Below are positions 45,724 to 55,743 of a DNA stretch of 56,323 bases, piece by piece. The notes under the pieces were generated by a model. The model was not told the DNA's origin and did no database searches. It saw nothing but the letters and a program-made list of their open reading frames with translations. Made by a program: the position numbers and the translations under genes. Position 1 is the stretch's first letter; each line of letters opens with the position of its first letter. This DNA is from Pseudomonas sp. Ga0074129 (GTDB lineage Bacteria > Pseudomonadota > Gammaproteobacteria > Pseudomonadales > Pseudomonadaceae), in NCBI GenBank assembly GCA_001465025.1, contig LNDO01000081.1:1-56323 (forward strand), in the 5' to 3' direction.

Positions 45724-47406
45724 TTAGCGTACGTGCACATAGGTGCCTGGGGCGGCTTCCATGGCGGGGTAATGCTGATTGCCGAGGGCCATCAGCGTTG
45801 GGCGCTGTTCGCCCGAGCGCTGCTGAATCCACTCCAGCCAAACCGGCCACCAGCTGCCTTGCACCTGTTCGGCGTCCTCATACCAAGTTTTTGCATCGCG
45901 GCCGAGTGTCGGGTTTTCCAGGTAATTGGATTTAGGGTTACCCGACGGGTTAAGGATGCTCTGGATATGGCCGCTGTTGGACAGAATAAAGCGGCGGTTA
46001 CCGCCCAGCAGCAAGGTCGAGCGATACACAGCATCCCAAGGTGTGATGTGGTCATTGATGCCGGCAACGCTGAAGCTATCGACTGTCACCTTTTGTAGAT
46101 CCACGGGCGAGCCGCAGACTTCCAAGCCCCGCGGGCGGGTCAGCGGGTTGTGCTTGAAGAAGTCGATCAGGTCGCTGTGAAAAGCTGCAGGCAGGCGCGT
46201 GTTGTCGTTGTTCCAGTAAAGAATATCGAAGGCCGGCGGTTGCTTGCCGAGCAAGTAGTTGTTGATCCAGTAATTCCAGATCAGGTCATTGGGGCGCATC
46301 CAGGCAAATACTCGCGCCATGTCACGCCCATCCAATACACCTTGCTGATAGGAGCGGCGCTTGGCGGCTTCCAGCGTCAGCTCATCGGCAAACAACATGG
46401 CCGGGCTGTCGATCTGACTGTCGAGCAGGCTGACCATGTAGGTGGAGCTGGCCACTTTGCGCAATTGCCGTTTGGCCTGCAGGTGGCCTTGCAGGGCGGC
46501 AATGGTCAGCCCGCCGGCGCAGGCACCGAGCAGGTTAACGTCTTTGCTGCCGGTGATTTCACGGCAGGCGTCGATGCCCGCTTCAACGGCCTGCACATAA
46601 CTCGACAGGCCCCACTCGCGGTGGCGCGGGTCGGGGTTGCGCCAGCTGATGACAAAGGTCTGCAAGCCGTTCTTGAGGGCGTATTGAACAAAGCTCTTTT
46701 CGCTGGAAAGGTCGAAGATATAAAACTTGTTGATTTGTGGTGGCACGATCAGCAGTGGCTTGGCGTACTGCTTTTCGCTCAGCGGTTTGTACTGGATCAG
46801 CTCCAGCAACTCATTGCGAAACACCACTGCGCCACTGGTGGCGGCCAGGTTACGGCCGACTTCGAAGGCATGTTTGCTGACCTGGCTGGGCATCCCGTCG
46901 TTGTTCACCAAGTCGTCAAAGAGGTGCGTCACACCCTTGATCAGGCTGCTGCCGCCGGTATTGAACAGTTCTTTGATGACCTGCGGATTGAGCACGGTGT
47001 TGCTGGGGGCCAGAGCATCGCCGAGCAAGGTGGTGACAAAGCGCGCGCGTGCGCGGTCATCGGCATCCAGGCTGCTTTCGTCGATCCAGCTGTTGAGTTG
47101 TTTTTGGCAAGCCAGATAAGCCTGCAAGCTACGGCTGTAAAACGGATTGTCGCGCCAGGTTGGGTCAGCGAAGCGCGCATCTTGTGGGTTGACCTTGAAG
47201 GGCGTGTCACCCAGCAGAACGCGGCTTAATTGACTGCCCAGGGCCAGGGCATGACGCGCGCTGTGGACGGGTTGCTTGATCCCTTGCAGTGCCAGGCTGC
47301 GCAAGGTGGAGAGCAGGTCGCGGCCACGCAAACCAACAACTGCGTTCTGGGCGTTCATCACGCTGCTGCGCGCGGGCAGGGCGCGCTTGGCGGGTTGGTC
47401 TCGCAT
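45724..47406 (-). CDS. phaC2: Class II PHA synthase PhaC2
   Basis: 560-residue class II polymerase joining (R)-3-hydroxyacyl-CoA monomers of medium chain length. The lipase-like box LLGACAGG carries nucleophile Cys296, with catalytic Asp452 (NDHITPW) and His480 (SNSGHIQS). It is colinear with PhaC1 along its whole length but clearly diverged. ATG 47406 (MRDQPAKRALP) is preferred: GGAG is 9 bases upstream and the longer frame adds non-conserved residues. Confidence 0.96.
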   Translation of the reverse strand: MRDQPAKRALPARSSVMNAQNAVVGLRGRDLLSTLRSLALQGIKQPVHSARHALALGSQLSRVLLGDTPFKVNPQDARFADPTWRDNPFYSRSLQAYLACQKQLNSWIDESSLDADDRARARFVTTLLGDALAPSNTVLNPQVIKELFNTGGSSLIKGVTHLFDDLVNNDGMPSQVSKHAFEVGRNLAATSGAVVFRNELLELIQYKPLSEKQYAKPLLIVPPQINKFYIFDLSSEKSFVQYALKNGLQTFVISWRNPDPRHREWGLSSYVQAVEAGIDACREITGSKDVNLLGACAGGLTIAALQGHLQAKRQLRKVASSTYMVSLLDSQIDSPAMLFADELTLEAAKRRSYQQGVLDGRDMARVFAWMRPNDLIWNYWINNYLLGKQPPAFDILYWNNDNTRLPAAFHSDLIDFFKHNPLTRPRGLEVCGSPVDLQKVTVDSFSVAGINDHITPWDAVYRSTLLLGGNRRFILSNSGHIQSILNPSGNPKSNYLENPTLGRDAKTWYEDAEQVQGSWWPVWLEWIQQRSGEQRPTLMALGNQHYPAMEAAPGTYVHVR

Positions 47407-47610
47407 GGGGCAACACTCCGTCGTCAAACCGTGAGACATCAAGGTTGGTAGCTCAGCAGCAAAGCGTGTACCAACGTTGGCGCAAGTGCATTCCAGACCG
47501 CTGCGCACTAACTCTCAGGTAATACAACGTGCCCGATTATGGGTCAAGCACTGTGCGTGGCGTGCTGCATCAGTGCGTATTGAGTGGGGGGTTGCCCCTG
47601 CATGGGGCTG

Positions 47611-48471
47611 TCAGCTGTGGCTACGAACGGTCGCCGGTTGTGGGTGCATGATGGCGCGCTGCCGTTCCTCTTCGAGGAATCGCATGATGATCGGTGCAAC
47701 CGCTTCGGCACGCGTTACCAAGAACAGGTGACCATCATCGATGACATGCAACTCAGAGTTGGGGATGCGCCAAGCGAGCAAGCGCATGTTGACCAGCGGG
47801 ATAAGCGGGTCATCATCACCGGCCATCACCAGAGTGGGTTGGCGAATCTTGTGCAGCCAGTGAATGCTGGTCCAGCCGAGGCCGGCGAACAGTTGCCAGT
47901 AGTAGCCCATCTTGCCGCCCGAGCGAACTTTACTGGCGTGCGCCAGCGCTAGTTTCGGGTCGCGGCGAAAGGCTCCGCCGTAAATTTCCGGTGCAATCTG
48001 CACACCGTATGAAGGCTGCACATAGCGCCGTGGGCTGGCCATGCACCAGAGCACCTTGGGCTTGCCCGGCACCATAACGGCACCGGCCGAGGTGGCGGCG
48101 AGGATCAGCTTTTTGCAGCGTTCGGGGTAGTCATGGGCGAATTGCTGCGCCAATGCACCACCCCAGGACACGCCAATGGCGTTGACCTGACCGTAGTCGA
48201 GGTAATCGAGCATACGTGCCGCCAGCTTGGCCAGACCCGGGAAGCGATACGGTGTGCTGGGTGTGGACGAGCCGCCGACACCAGGGACGTCGAAGGCGAT
48301 GACTTCCAGGCCCGGATCGAGTGCACGCACGAACGGCATGACCAGTTCCAGGTTGGCCCCGATGCCGTTGAAGATCAGCAGCGGGGTCATCTTGCCGTTG
48401 CCGGGGCGAACGGCGGTGCGGATGGTCTGGCCGTCCAGTTCGATGGTGCGGAATGTGAAAGGTATCGACAT
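47611..48471 (-). CDS. phaZ: Intracellular PHA depolymerase PhaZ
   Basis: 286-residue alpha/beta hydrolase that releases monomers from mcl-PHA granules. The lipase box GVSWGG holds Ser102; TLVMAGDDDPLIPL and VIDDGHLFLVTR carry the acid and histidine. It sits between the two synthases, the standard class II arrangement phaC1-phaZ-phaC2. Confidence 0.96.
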   Translation of the reverse strand: MSIPFTFRTIELDGQTIRTAVRPGNGKMTPLLIFNGIGANLELVMPFVRALDPGLEVIAFDVPGVGGSSTPSTPYRFPGLAKLAARMLDYLDYGQVNAIGVSWGGALAQQFAHDYPERCKKLILAATSAGAVMVPGKPKVLWCMASPRRYVQPSYGVQIAPEIYGGAFRRDPKLALAHASKVRSGGKMGYYWQLFAGLGWTSIHWLHKIRQPTLVMAGDDDPLIPLVNMRLLAWRIPNSELHVIDDGHLFLVTRAEAVAPIIMRFLEEERQRAIMHPQPATVRSHS

Positions 48472-48626
48472 GCGCAGAAGCCCTATCAGTTAAAACGCTG
48501 GATCAAACCCTCCGGGTCTTTTCCAGAAACGCCAGGGCGGAGCCTGGTTCGCCGCGCCGGGTCACATGACCTGGCGGGCGAGCGACACCTCCAGTGTCGC
48601 GGGCAGTGATGCGCAGTGCGCAGGGC

Positions 48627-50306
48627 TCAACGTTCGTGAACGTAGGTGCCAGGCGCTGCTTCGCCGGCCGGGTATTTCTTGTTGCCGAGCTGGGTCGGAG
48701 CCTTTTTGTTGGCGCCGGAACGTTCGGCCAGCCAGGTTTGCCAATGCAGCCACCAGGAGTCGGCGTGCTTGGTGGAGCTGGCTTGCCAGGTTTTCGGGTC
48801 CGCGTGCAGCTCGGTGTTGGTCATGTAGCGTGCTTTCGGGTTGCCCGGCGGGTTGAGAATGCTTTGGATATGCCCGCTGTTGGACAGTACGAACTCGACG
48901 TTGCCGCCAAACAGCTTGGCCGACTTGTAGCACGACTCCCACGGTGTGATGTGGTCAGTGGTGCCGGCCACGCAGTAGAGGTCGCTGGTAACCTGCTTGA
49001 GGTCGATCGGCGTGCCGCAGACTTCCAAGGCATTGGCGCGGATCAGCGGGTTGGACTGGAACATGTCGATAAACTCGCCATGCAGCGCAGCCGGCAGGCG
49101 GGTGGTGTCGTTGTTCCAGTAGAGAATGTCGAACACCGGCGGCTCGTTGCCGAGCAGGTAGTTGTTGACCCAGTAGTTCCAGATCAGGTCGTTGGGGCGC
49201 ATCCAGGCGAAGACTTTCGCCATGTCGCTGCCTTCCAGCACACCGGCCTGGTAGGAACGGCGTTTGGCCAGCTCCAGGCTCTTCTCGTCGGCGAACAGCG
49301 CCACGTCGGTTTCCAGGCGGTTATCCAGCACGCTGACCAGCAGGGTCAGGGCATGCACCTTCTTCTCACCCAGCGCGGCGTAGTGGCCCAGCAGCGAGGT
49401 GGTGGTCAGGCCGCCGGAGCAGGCGCCGAGCATGTTGATGTCTTTGCTGCCGGTGACGGCGATGACCACATCGATGGCTTCTTTCAGCGCTTCGATGTAG
49501 GTCGACAGGCCCCACTCGCGGTGCGCCTTGGTCGGGTTGCGCCAGCTCACCACGAAGGTCTGCACGCCGTTGCGCAGCAGGAAACGCGCCACGCTCTTTT
49601 CCGGCGACAGGTCGAAGACGTAGAACTTGTTGATCTGTGGCGGCACTACCAGCAGCGGGCGTTCGTGCACCTGCTCGGTGATCGGCTTGTACTGGATCAG
49701 TTCCAGCAGGTCGTTGCGGAAGATCACCGCACCGTCGCTGGTGGCGAGGTTCTTGCCGACCTCGAAGGCATTCATGTTGACCTGGCTGGGCATGCCGCCG
49801 TTGTGGACGATATCCTTGGCCAGGTGCGACATGCCGTCGAGCAGGCTCTTGCCACCGGTTTCGAAGAAGCGTTTTACGGCCGCCGGGTTGGCCATGCTGT
49901 TGGTCGGGGCCATGGCTTCGGTCATCAGGTTGATCACGAAGTGACCACGGCTGGCGTCCTGCTCGGACAGGTTGCTGTGCTCAACCCAGTCATGCAGCTC
50001 TTTGCGCCAGGCCAGGTAGGTCTGCAGGTAGCGGCGGTACAGCGGATTCTGGCTCCAGGCCGGATCGGCAAAGCGCCGGTCGCCTTCGGCGGGGGTGAGG
50101 TCGGATTGGCCGAGCATCACGTTCTTCAGCTCCAGGCTGAAGTGGGCAAGGTGTTTGGCGCTGTGCAGCGGCTGTTTGAGGGCTTGCTTGAGCACGATGC
50201 GCGCGGAGCTGAGCAGGTCTTTACCACGGATGCCGATTACCGGGTTAAGCCCCAAGGTGTTCTCGGAGGCCTGGTTTTTCAGGTCATCATTATTCTTATC
50301 TGTCAT
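48627..50306 (-). CDS. phaC1: Class II PHA synthase PhaC1
   Basis: 559-residue class II polymerase, first gene of the minus-strand pha unit. Box LLGACSGG with Cys296, Asp451 (TDHITPW) and His479 (SNSGHIQSI) form the triad; positions match the well-studied Pseudomonas enzymes. The ATG (MTDKNNDDLKNQ) is the only good start. Its upstream region is interrupted by a MITE-like element 66 bases before the start. Confidence 0.97.
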   Translation of the reverse strand: MTDKNNDDLKNQASENTLGLNPVIGIRGKDLLSSARIVLKQALKQPLHSAKHLAHFSLELKNVMLGQSDLTPAEGDRRFADPAWSQNPLYRRYLQTYLAWRKELHDWVEHSNLSEQDASRGHFVINLMTEAMAPTNSMANPAAVKRFFETGGKSLLDGMSHLAKDIVHNGGMPSQVNMNAFEVGKNLATSDGAVIFRNDLLELIQYKPITEQVHERPLLVVPPQINKFYVFDLSPEKSVARFLLRNGVQTFVVSWRNPTKAHREWGLSTYIEALKEAIDVVIAVTGSKDINMLGACSGGLTTTSLLGHYAALGEKKVHALTLLVSVLDNRLETDVALFADEKSLELAKRRSYQAGVLEGSDMAKVFAWMRPNDLIWNYWVNNYLLGNEPPVFDILYWNNDTTRLPAALHGEFIDMFQSNPLIRANALEVCGTPIDLKQVTSDLYCVAGTTDHITPWESCYKSAKLFGGNVEFVLSNSGHIQSILNPPGNPKARYMTNTELHADPKTWQASSTKHADSWWLHWQTWLAERSGANKKAPTQLGNKKYPAGEAAPGTYVHER

Positions 50307-50821
50307 CTACAACGCTCCATTGTCCTGAGACGAAATACCGGCATACGGCTGTGCACGGCGACACAGGGCTAAAACCTGCTCCAAGTCTGCTGCGCGTCGG
50401 TCTTGCTGCGTTAAAACCAGACTCGGAATGCTCATGTACAAACGTACACTCCGCTTCCTCGCCTGTTTTTGCCTTGCATGACTCTAGCTCGCGAGACTTT
50501 GAGCAGGTTCCATGAACCAGGTATTGCCCGGATTACCAAGGGCGGATCGCTCCGCAATCTTCCCTGCAACTGGCCTGGCCAGAAACAGGAAAATTTCCAA
50601 CTACTTGGTTACCCGAGTTTGTGAATTTTTGCAAGCTGGCCGCGATCTTGGCCGAATGCGCGACAAGTATGCAGAGAAGGATTAGAAAATGCGCTCTAAC
50701 CGGCCAGGAACAACGGCCTAGAGGGGTTGCTGCACTGCGGCAGATTGTCGCCCGGCAGGTTTGTCCTGGGGAAAAAACCGAGGCTGCATGGGGCTGTACC
50801 TGACAGGCCGCACGTGGAGTG
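50307..50821. other. Intergenic region upstream of phaC1
   Basis: 515 bases without a gene I can support, between phaC1 and the DUF971 gene (both minus strand). It holds the MITE-like element at 50373-50509. The promoter of phaC1 must lie here. A sigma54-like element at 50565-50581 (TGGCC..TTGCA) has 11 instead of 10 bases between GG and GC. Confidence 0.5.
50373..50509. mobile_element. MITE-like palindromic element upstream of phaC1
   Basis: 137 bases bounded by 16-base terminal inverted repeats that match at 15 positions (AACCTGCTCCAAGTCT versus AACCTGCTCAAAGTCT). The middle carries a subterminal TGTACAAACGTACA palindrome and blocks (CTTGCTGCGTTAAAA, TTTTTGCCTTGC) typical of a dispersed Pseudomonas intergenic repeat. 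There is no coding capacity, so it would be moved in trans. Confidence 0.7.
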
Positions 50822-51196
50822 TCAGAGCAGCAGGCGCACCACGCTCTCGCTGGGGTCGCGGGATTTGCCGGCGGCGGCCAGGGCGGCCAGGTAATCGTTC
50901 CACAGCTCGTTTTGCCGGATGGCCAGCTGTTCCAGATAGTCCCAGCTGAACAGACCGCTGTCGTGGCCGTCATCGAAGGTCAGCTTGAGGGCGTAATTGC
51001 CGGCGGGTTCGATTTTGCTCAGGCCGACGCCGAGCTTGCCGGTTTGCAGAATGGGCTTGCCATGGCCCTGCACCTCGGCCGAGGGCGAATGCACACGCAG
51101 GAACTCGGCGGGCAGGGTGTAGCGCTCGTCCGCCCCGTAATGCAGCTCCAGGGTTTTCGAGGCTTTGTGCAGTTTGATCGCGGTTGGGATGCGCAT
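50822..51196 (-). CDS. DUF971-domain protein
   Basis: 124-residue protein of the gamma-butyrobetaine hydroxylase-like N-terminal (DUF971) family. Seen: LHYGADERYTLPAEFLRVHSPSAEVQGHG, LTFDDGHDSGLFSWDYL. The fold holds a small zinc-binding or redox module; biochemical function is unknown. It is conserved next to hslU in Pseudomonas. Confidence 0.88.
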   Translation of the reverse strand: MRIPTAIKLHKASKTLELHYGADERYTLPAEFLRVHSPSAEVQGHGKPILQTGKLGVGLSKIEPAGNYALKLTFDDGHDSGLFSWDYLEQLAIRQNELWNDYLAALAAAGKSRDPSESVVRLLL

Positions 51197-51215
51197 GGAC
51201 GGGTTCCGCAGGGAA

Positions 51216-51271
51216 TGTAGGAGCGAGCTTGCTCGCGATCATGCCAAATCGCGCACAGGCTCGCTCCTACA
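51216..51271. repeat. REP doublet
   Basis: Two inverted REP sequences (TGTAGGAGCGAGCTTGCTCGCG and its near mirror image) with about 8 bases between, in the 83 bases between hslU and the DUF971 gene. This is the GTAGGAGCGAG family common in Pseudomonas. Confidence 0.9.
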
Positions 51272-51279
51272 GACTGCTT

Positions 51280-52620
51280 TTAGAGGATATAACGCGACAG
51301 ATCTTCATCCTGCGCCAGCTCGCCGAGGTGACTGTTGACGTAGGCGGCGTCGATCACGATGGGCGCGCCATTCTGCTGGCCGGCCAGGTCGCCGGCGCTG
51401 AAGGAGACTTCTTCCAGCAGGCGTTCGAGCAGGGTGTGCAGGCGGCGTGCGCCAATGTTCTCGGTCTTCTCGTTGACCTGCCAGGCGATCTCGGCGATGC
51501 GCTTGATGCCGTCCTGGGCGAACTGGATGCCCAAGCCTTCGGTGTGCAGCAGCGCGGCGTATTGCTCGGTGAGCGAGGCGTGCGGTTCGCTGAGGATGCG
51601 CTCAAAGTCCTGCGGGGTCAGGGCTTTCAGCTCCACGCGAATCGGCAGGCGGCCTTGCAGCTCGGGCACCAGGTCGCTCGGCTTGCTGAGGTGGAAGGCA
51701 CCGGAAGCGATAAACAGGATGTGGTCGGTTTTCACCATGCCCAGCTTGGTGTTCACCGTACAGCCTTCGATCAGCGGCAGCAGGTCGCGCTGCACGCCTT
51801 CACGGGACACATCGGCACCGCCGACATTGCCGCGCTTGGCCACCTTGTCGATCTCGTCGATAAACACGATGCCATTCTGCTCCACGGCTTCCAGGGCCTG
51901 GGCCTTGAGTTCTTCCTCGTTGACCAGGCGCGCGGCTTCTTCATCGCGCACCATCTTCAGGGCTTCCTTGACCTTGAGCTTGCGGCTCTTCTTCTTGCCC
52001 TTACCCATGTTGGAAAACAGGCTTTGCAGCTGATTGGTCATCTCTTCCATGCCCGGCGGGGTCATGATTTCGATGCCGGCCGGCGCATCGGCCACGTCGA
52101 TCTCGATGTCCTTGTCGTCCAGCTGCCCCTCACGCAGGCGTTTGCGGAACAGCTGGCGGGTGTTGGAATCGCTGGCCGGGGCGGCCTCTTCATTGAAACC
52201 GGTGCGGGCTGGCGGCAGCAGGGCATCGAGGATGCGCTCTTCGGCAGCGTCCTCGGCACGGTGGCGAACCTTGATCATCTCCTGCTCGCGCAGCATCTTG
52301 ATCGCGGCATCGGCCAGATCGCGGATGATCGACTCGACATCGCGGCCGACATAGCCGACTTCGGTGAACTTGGTTGCTTCCACCTTGATAAACGGTGCGT
52401 TGGCCAGCTTGGCCAAGCGACGGGCGATTTCGGTTTTGCCGACACCGGTCGGGCCGATCATCAGGATGTTCTTCGGCGTCACTTCCTGGCGCAGCTCGGC
52501 GGGCAGTTGCATGCGCCGCCAGCGGTTGCGCAGGGCAATGGCCACGGCGCGCTTGGCGTCGTCCTGGCCGATGATGTGGCGGTTGAGTTCGGAAACGATC
52601 TCGCGGGGCGTCATGGACAT
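51280..52620 (-). CDS. hslU: HslU (ClpY) ATPase of the HslVU protease
   Basis: 446-residue AAA+ unfoldase that feeds substrates to HslV. Seen: N-terminal [34 protein letters not shown], Walker [18 protein letters not shown], the pore motif GYVGRD, Walker [15 protein letters not shown], sensor [14 protein letters not shown], and the C-terminal DLSRYIL that docks into HslV. It starts 27 bases after hslV. Confidence 0.98.
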   Translation of the reverse strand: MSMTPREIVSELNRHIIGQDDAKRAVAIALRNRWRRMQLPAELRQEVTPKNILMIGPTGVGKTEIARRLAKLANAPFIKVEATKFTEVGYVGRDVESIIRDLADAAIKMLREQEMIKVRHRAEDAAEERILDALLPPARTGFNEEAAPASDSNTRQLFRKRLREGQLDDKDIEIDVADAPAGIEIMTPPGMEEMTNQLQSLFSNMGKGKKKSRKLKVKEALKMVRDEEAARLVNEEELKAQALEAVEQNGIVFIDEIDKVAKRGNVGGADVSREGVQRDLLPLIEGCTVNTKLGMVKTDHILFIASGAFHLSKPSDLVPELQGRLPIRVELKALTPQDFERILSEPHASLTEQYAALLHTEGLGIQFAQDGIKRIAEIAWQVNEKTENIGARRLHTLLERLLEEVSFSAGDLAGQQNGAPIVIDAAYVNSHLGELAQDEDLSRYIL

Positions 52621-52647
52621 GCGGGGGTACTCCAGAGGAGAGCGCGC

Positions 52648-53178
52648 TTATTCAGCGCAGTCTTCTTCCTCGATAGTCAGATTCTGGTTGGTGAACACGC
52701 AGATGGAGCCGGCAATGTTCAGCGCGGTTTCGGTGATTTCACGGGCGCTCAAATCGGTTTTCTGCAACAGAGCCATGGCTGCGGCCTGGGCGAAGCCGCC
52801 GCCGGAGCCCATGGCGATCAGGCCGTGTTCGGGCTCAACCACGTCACCGTTGCCGGTAATGATCAGCGAGGCGTCCTTGTTGGCGACTGCCAGCATGGCT
52901 TCCAGGCGGCTCAGCGAACGATCGGTACGCCAGTCTTTGGCCAGCTCGACGGCGGCGCGGATCAGATGACCCTGGTGTTTTTCCAGTTGGCCTTCGAAGC
53001 GTTCGAACAGGGTAAAGGCGTCGGCAGTGGCACCGGCAAAGCCGGCCAGCACCTGGCCGTGGTACAGGCGACGGACTTTTTTCGCGTTGCCTTTCATCAC
53101 GGTATTGCCGAGGGACACCTGGCCGTCGCCGCCCATGACGACTTTGCCGTTGCGGCGCACTGAAACGATGGTGGTCAA
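52648..53178 (-). CDS. hslV: HslV (ClpQ) peptidase of the HslVU protease
   Basis: 176-residue Ntn hydrolase forming the proteolytic core. The start is read as TTG at 53178 and not the in-frame GTG at 53193: the catalytic nucleophile must be the N-terminal threonine freed by methionine removal, and only TTG gives [13 protein letters not shown] lies 9 bases before it. Other marks are [26 protein letters not shown] and the [11 protein letters not shown] loop. A sigma32-type promoter lies upstream. Confidence 0.96.
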   Translation of the reverse strand: MTTIVSVRRNGKVVMGGDGQVSLGNTVMKGNAKKVRRLYHGQVLAGFAGATADAFTLFERFEGQLEKHQGHLIRAAVELAKDWRTDRSLSRLEAMLAVANKDASLIITGNGDVVEPEHGLIAMGSGGGFAQAAAMALLQKTDLSAREITETALNIAGSICVFTNQNLTIEEEDCAE

Positions 53179-53224
53179 GGGGAGAGTCTCCACGCAGCGG
53201 GGCGAAAGTGCCCAATGCTGAGTG

Positions 53225-53253
53225 AAGTGGGGGCGCGGCGGGCTGGGTTCAAG
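53225..53253 (-). promoter_or_regulatory. Heat-shock (sigma32-type) promoter of hslVU
   Basis: CTTGAA followed after 15 bases by CCCCACTT, close to the sigma32 consensus CTTGAA-N(13-15)-CCCCATNT, about 50 bases before the hslV start codon. It fits the known heat-shock control of hslVU. Confidence 0.7.
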
Positions 53254-53319
53254 CCCCGAGGCGCTTGCTGTCAGACAAAAATTCCTGCAGCCACGCCTCA
53301 GTGCTCGAAATGACGGGGC

Positions 53320-54003
53320 TTAGGGCACCTGCCGCTGCTGTAACAACAGATTACTGAAACCGCTGGCGGCGAGGGACTTCTGCGCTTGGCCGAGTTGTTC
53401 GCGCGTGGCGTAGGGGCCGACCAGCACACGGTGCCAGGTTTCTTCACGTACTTTGCCAGACTCCACGCGCACGCTCTGCCCAAGCAGGATGAACTGCGCA
53501 CGCAGGCTGTCGGCATCGTCTTTACGGCGGAATGAGCCTGCCTGCAGGAAGAACTGCGAGGTGGTTGGAGCCTTTGCGACCACGGGTGGCGGTGGTGGCA
53601 CCTGGCCGTTGAGCGCGGCTTCGGCGCGGGCCGCGTCAATCTTCGCCGCTTCTTCCGGGGTGACCGGTTTTTGTTCGGCCACCGGCGGCGGGGTGGGCTC
53701 GATCGGTTGCGGCGGCAGAATGACTTCCGATTCCGGCAGCAGGGTGTAGAAGTCGTATTTGGGTTTTTCCGGCTCGCGGCTGACCGGTGCGCTGGCCTTG
53801 GCTTTAGCGGCCTGCGCAGCGGCTTGTTCGGCCTTTACGCGTTTAATTTCGTCGCTGCCGGGTTCCAGACTAAAGAGAAATACCATGAAGCCGCCAACCA
53901 CCAAGCCGCAGATTAGCCAGAACCAACCCGGCACCGGCTTTTTCGCCGGGGCTTGGTAGCGGCTGGCACCGCGTTTGGGGGCTGGCTTCTTCTTGGCGGC
54001 CAC
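53320..54003 (-). CDS. SPOR-domain membrane protein (FtsN-like)
   Basis: 227-residue protein: basic cytoplasmic start (AAKKKPAPKRGASRYQAPAKKP), one membrane helix (GWFWLICGLVVGGFMVFLF), a Pro/Ala-rich periplasmic linker, and a C-terminal SPOR domain (FFLQAGSFRRKDDADSLRAQFILLG, VLVGPYATREQLGQA) that binds denuded peptidoglycan glycans at the septum. The layout is FtsN-like but the key essential segment of E. coli FtsN was not identified, so it is left unnamed. The start codon is GTG, placed right after the argS stop. Confidence 0.87.
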   Translation of the reverse strand: MAAKKKPAPKRGASRYQAPAKKPVPGWFWLICGLVVGGFMVFLFSLEPGSDEIKRVKAEQAAAQAAKAKASAPVSREPEKPKYDFYTLLPESEVILPPQPIEPTPPPVAEQKPVTPEEAAKIDAARAEAALNGQVPPPPPVVAKAPTTSQFFLQAGSFRRKDDADSLRAQFILLGQSVRVESGKVREETWHRVLVGPYATREQLGQAQKSLAASGFSNLLLQQRQVP

Positions 54004-55743
54004 TTACATGCGCTCCAGGGTTTCCAGGCCCAGCAGCTCCAGGCCTTGCTTGAGCGTGCGGCCGGTCAGGGCGGCGAGGCGCAGGCGGCTGTTGCGCAGG
54101 GTTTCGTCTTCGCTGGCGAGGATTGGGCAGTTTTCGTAGAAGCTGGAGAACAGCCCGGCTAGGTCGTACAGGTAGGCGCACAGCAGGTGCGGTTCGCCTT
54201 TGTCGGCAACGCCGGCCAGCACTTCACCGAATTGCGCGAGCTTGCCCGCCAGTTCGATTTCCTGAGGGGCTTGCAGGTCGAGTTGGCCCTCAACCTCGGC
54301 AAAACCCTTGCCCAGTTTGCGGAAGATGCTGGCCACGCGGGTGTAGGCGTACAGCAGGTAGGGCGCGGTGTTGCCCTCAAAGCTCAGCATCAGCTCGAAG
54401 TTAAAGCGGTAGTCGCTGGTGCGGTGCTTGGACAGGTCGGCGTATTTCACCGCGCCAATGCCCACCGCGCGGGCGATCTGGCGTAGTTCGGCATCGTCCA
54501 GTTCGGGGTTCTTGCCTTTAACCAAGGCATAAGCGCGCTCTTCGGCTTCATCGAGCAGGTCGACCAGCTTCACTGTGCCGCCGTCGCGGGTTTTGAACGG
54601 GCGGCCGTCAGCGCCGTTCATGGTGCCAAAGCCCATGTGTTCCATTTGCATTGCGGCGGGGACGAAACCGGCCAGGCGCGCAGCGGCAAAGACCATCTGG
54701 AAGTGCAGCGCCTGGCGCTGGTCGACGAAATACAGCACGCGGTCGGCCTTCAGCACATTGGCGCGGTAGCGCGTGGCGGCCAGGTCGGTGGTGGCGTAGA
54801 GGTAGCCACCGCCAGCCTTTTGCACGATCAGCGGCAGCGGATTGCCTTCGGCGTTTGTGAACGCGTCCATGAACACGCACTGCGCGCCGTCGCTCTCCGT
54901 CAGCAGGCCTTTGGCCTTGAGGTCGGCGACCACGTTGGCCAGGTCGTCGTTGTAGGCGCTTTCGCCTTTGACGTCGGCCATGCTCAGCTTCACGCCCAGG
55001 CGGTCATACAGTGCCTGGCAGTGGCTCAGGGAAATATCGTTAAAGCGATGCCACAGGCGCAGGCATTCGGCATCACCCGCTTGCAGTTGCACCACCAACT
55101 CGCGGGCGCGCTCGGCGAACTCGGGGGAGTCGTCGAAGCGTTTTTTCGCTGCGCGGTAGAAACCCTCTAGGTCGGCCAACTCGCTTTCGGCAGCGGCGGG
55201 GTTTTCTTGCATAAAGGCCAGCAGCATGCCGAATTGGGTGCCCCAGTCGCCAACGTGGTTCTGGCGGATTACTTCGTCGCCGAGGAACTCCAGCACGCGC
55301 GCGACACCGTCACCGATGATGGTCGAGCGCAGGTGGCCGACGTGCATCTCTTTGGCCAGGTTGGGGGCCGACAAATCGACCACCACGCGCTGCGCCGGGC
55401 CATTTTTGCGCACGCCGAGCGTGGCATCGGCCAGCAGGGCGTCGAGGCGCGCGGCCAAGGCTTGGGTGTTCTGATAGAAATTGAGGAAGCCCGGCCCGGC
55501 AATCTCGACCTTGCTGATGCTGGCGTCGGTCGGCAGTGCGGCAATCAGCTTTTCGGCCAGGTCACGCGGCTTCATGCCAGCCGGCTTGGCCAGCATCATG
55601 GCGATGTTGCTGGCGAAATCGCCGTGAGTCTTGTCCTTGGTGTTCTCCACTTGAATGGCCGGGCTCAGGCCTTCCGGCAGCACGCCGTCGGCAGTGAGGC
55701 GGGTCAGGGCTTGCTGGATCAGGTGGCGAATGCTGTCTTTCAT
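54004..55743 (-). CDS. argS: Arginyl-tRNA synthetase
   Basis: 579-residue class Ia synthetase. N-terminal Add1 domain, then the HIGH-like motif in [24 protein letters not shown], the [16 protein letters not shown] block, and a KFKTRxGG-type loop ([20 protein letters not shown]) in place of KMSKS, and a C-terminal DALR anticodon domain ending [11 protein letters not shown] likely sigma70 promoter (TTGAAG / GATAAT) lies upstream. Confidence 0.98.
   Translation of the reverse strand: MKDSIRHLIQQALTRLTADGVLPEGLSPAIQVENTKDKTHGDFASNIAMMLAKPAGMKPRDLAEKLIAALPTDASISKVEIAGPGFLNFYQNTQALAARLDALLADATLGVRKNGPAQRVVVDLSAPNLAKEMHVGHLRSTIIGDGVARVLEFLGDEVIRQNHVGDWGTQFGMLLAFMQENPAAAESELADLEGFYRAAKKRFDDSPEFAERARELVVQLQAGDAECLRLWHRFNDISLSHCQALYDRLGVKLSMADVKGESAYNDDLANVVADLKAKGLLTESDGAQCVFMDAFTNAEGNPLPLIVQKAGGGYLYATTDLAATRYRANVLKADRVLYFVDQRQALHFQMVFAAARLAGFVPAAMQMEHMGFGTMNGADGRPFKTRDGGTVKLVDLLDEAEERAYALVKGKNPELDDAELRQIARAVGIGAVKYADLSKHRTSDYRFNFELMLSFEGNTAPYLLYAYTRVASIFRKLGKGFAEVEGQLDLQAPQEIELAGKLAQFGEVLAGVADKGEPHLLCAYLYDLAGLFSSFYENCPILASEDETLRNSRLRLAALTGRTLKQGLELLGLETLERM

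Noticed and set aside
48594-50372. 592-residue plus-strand frame opposite phaC1
   Set aside because: Long only because of codon bias in phaC1; no independent support.
50565-50581. sigma54 promoter of phaC1
   Set aside because: TGGCC..TTGCA has 11 bases between GG and GC, one too many, and lies beyond the MITE-like element; not supported.
51184-53163. 659-residue plus-strand frame opposite hslUV
   Set aside because: Spans two well-supported minus-strand genes and has no domain resemblance.
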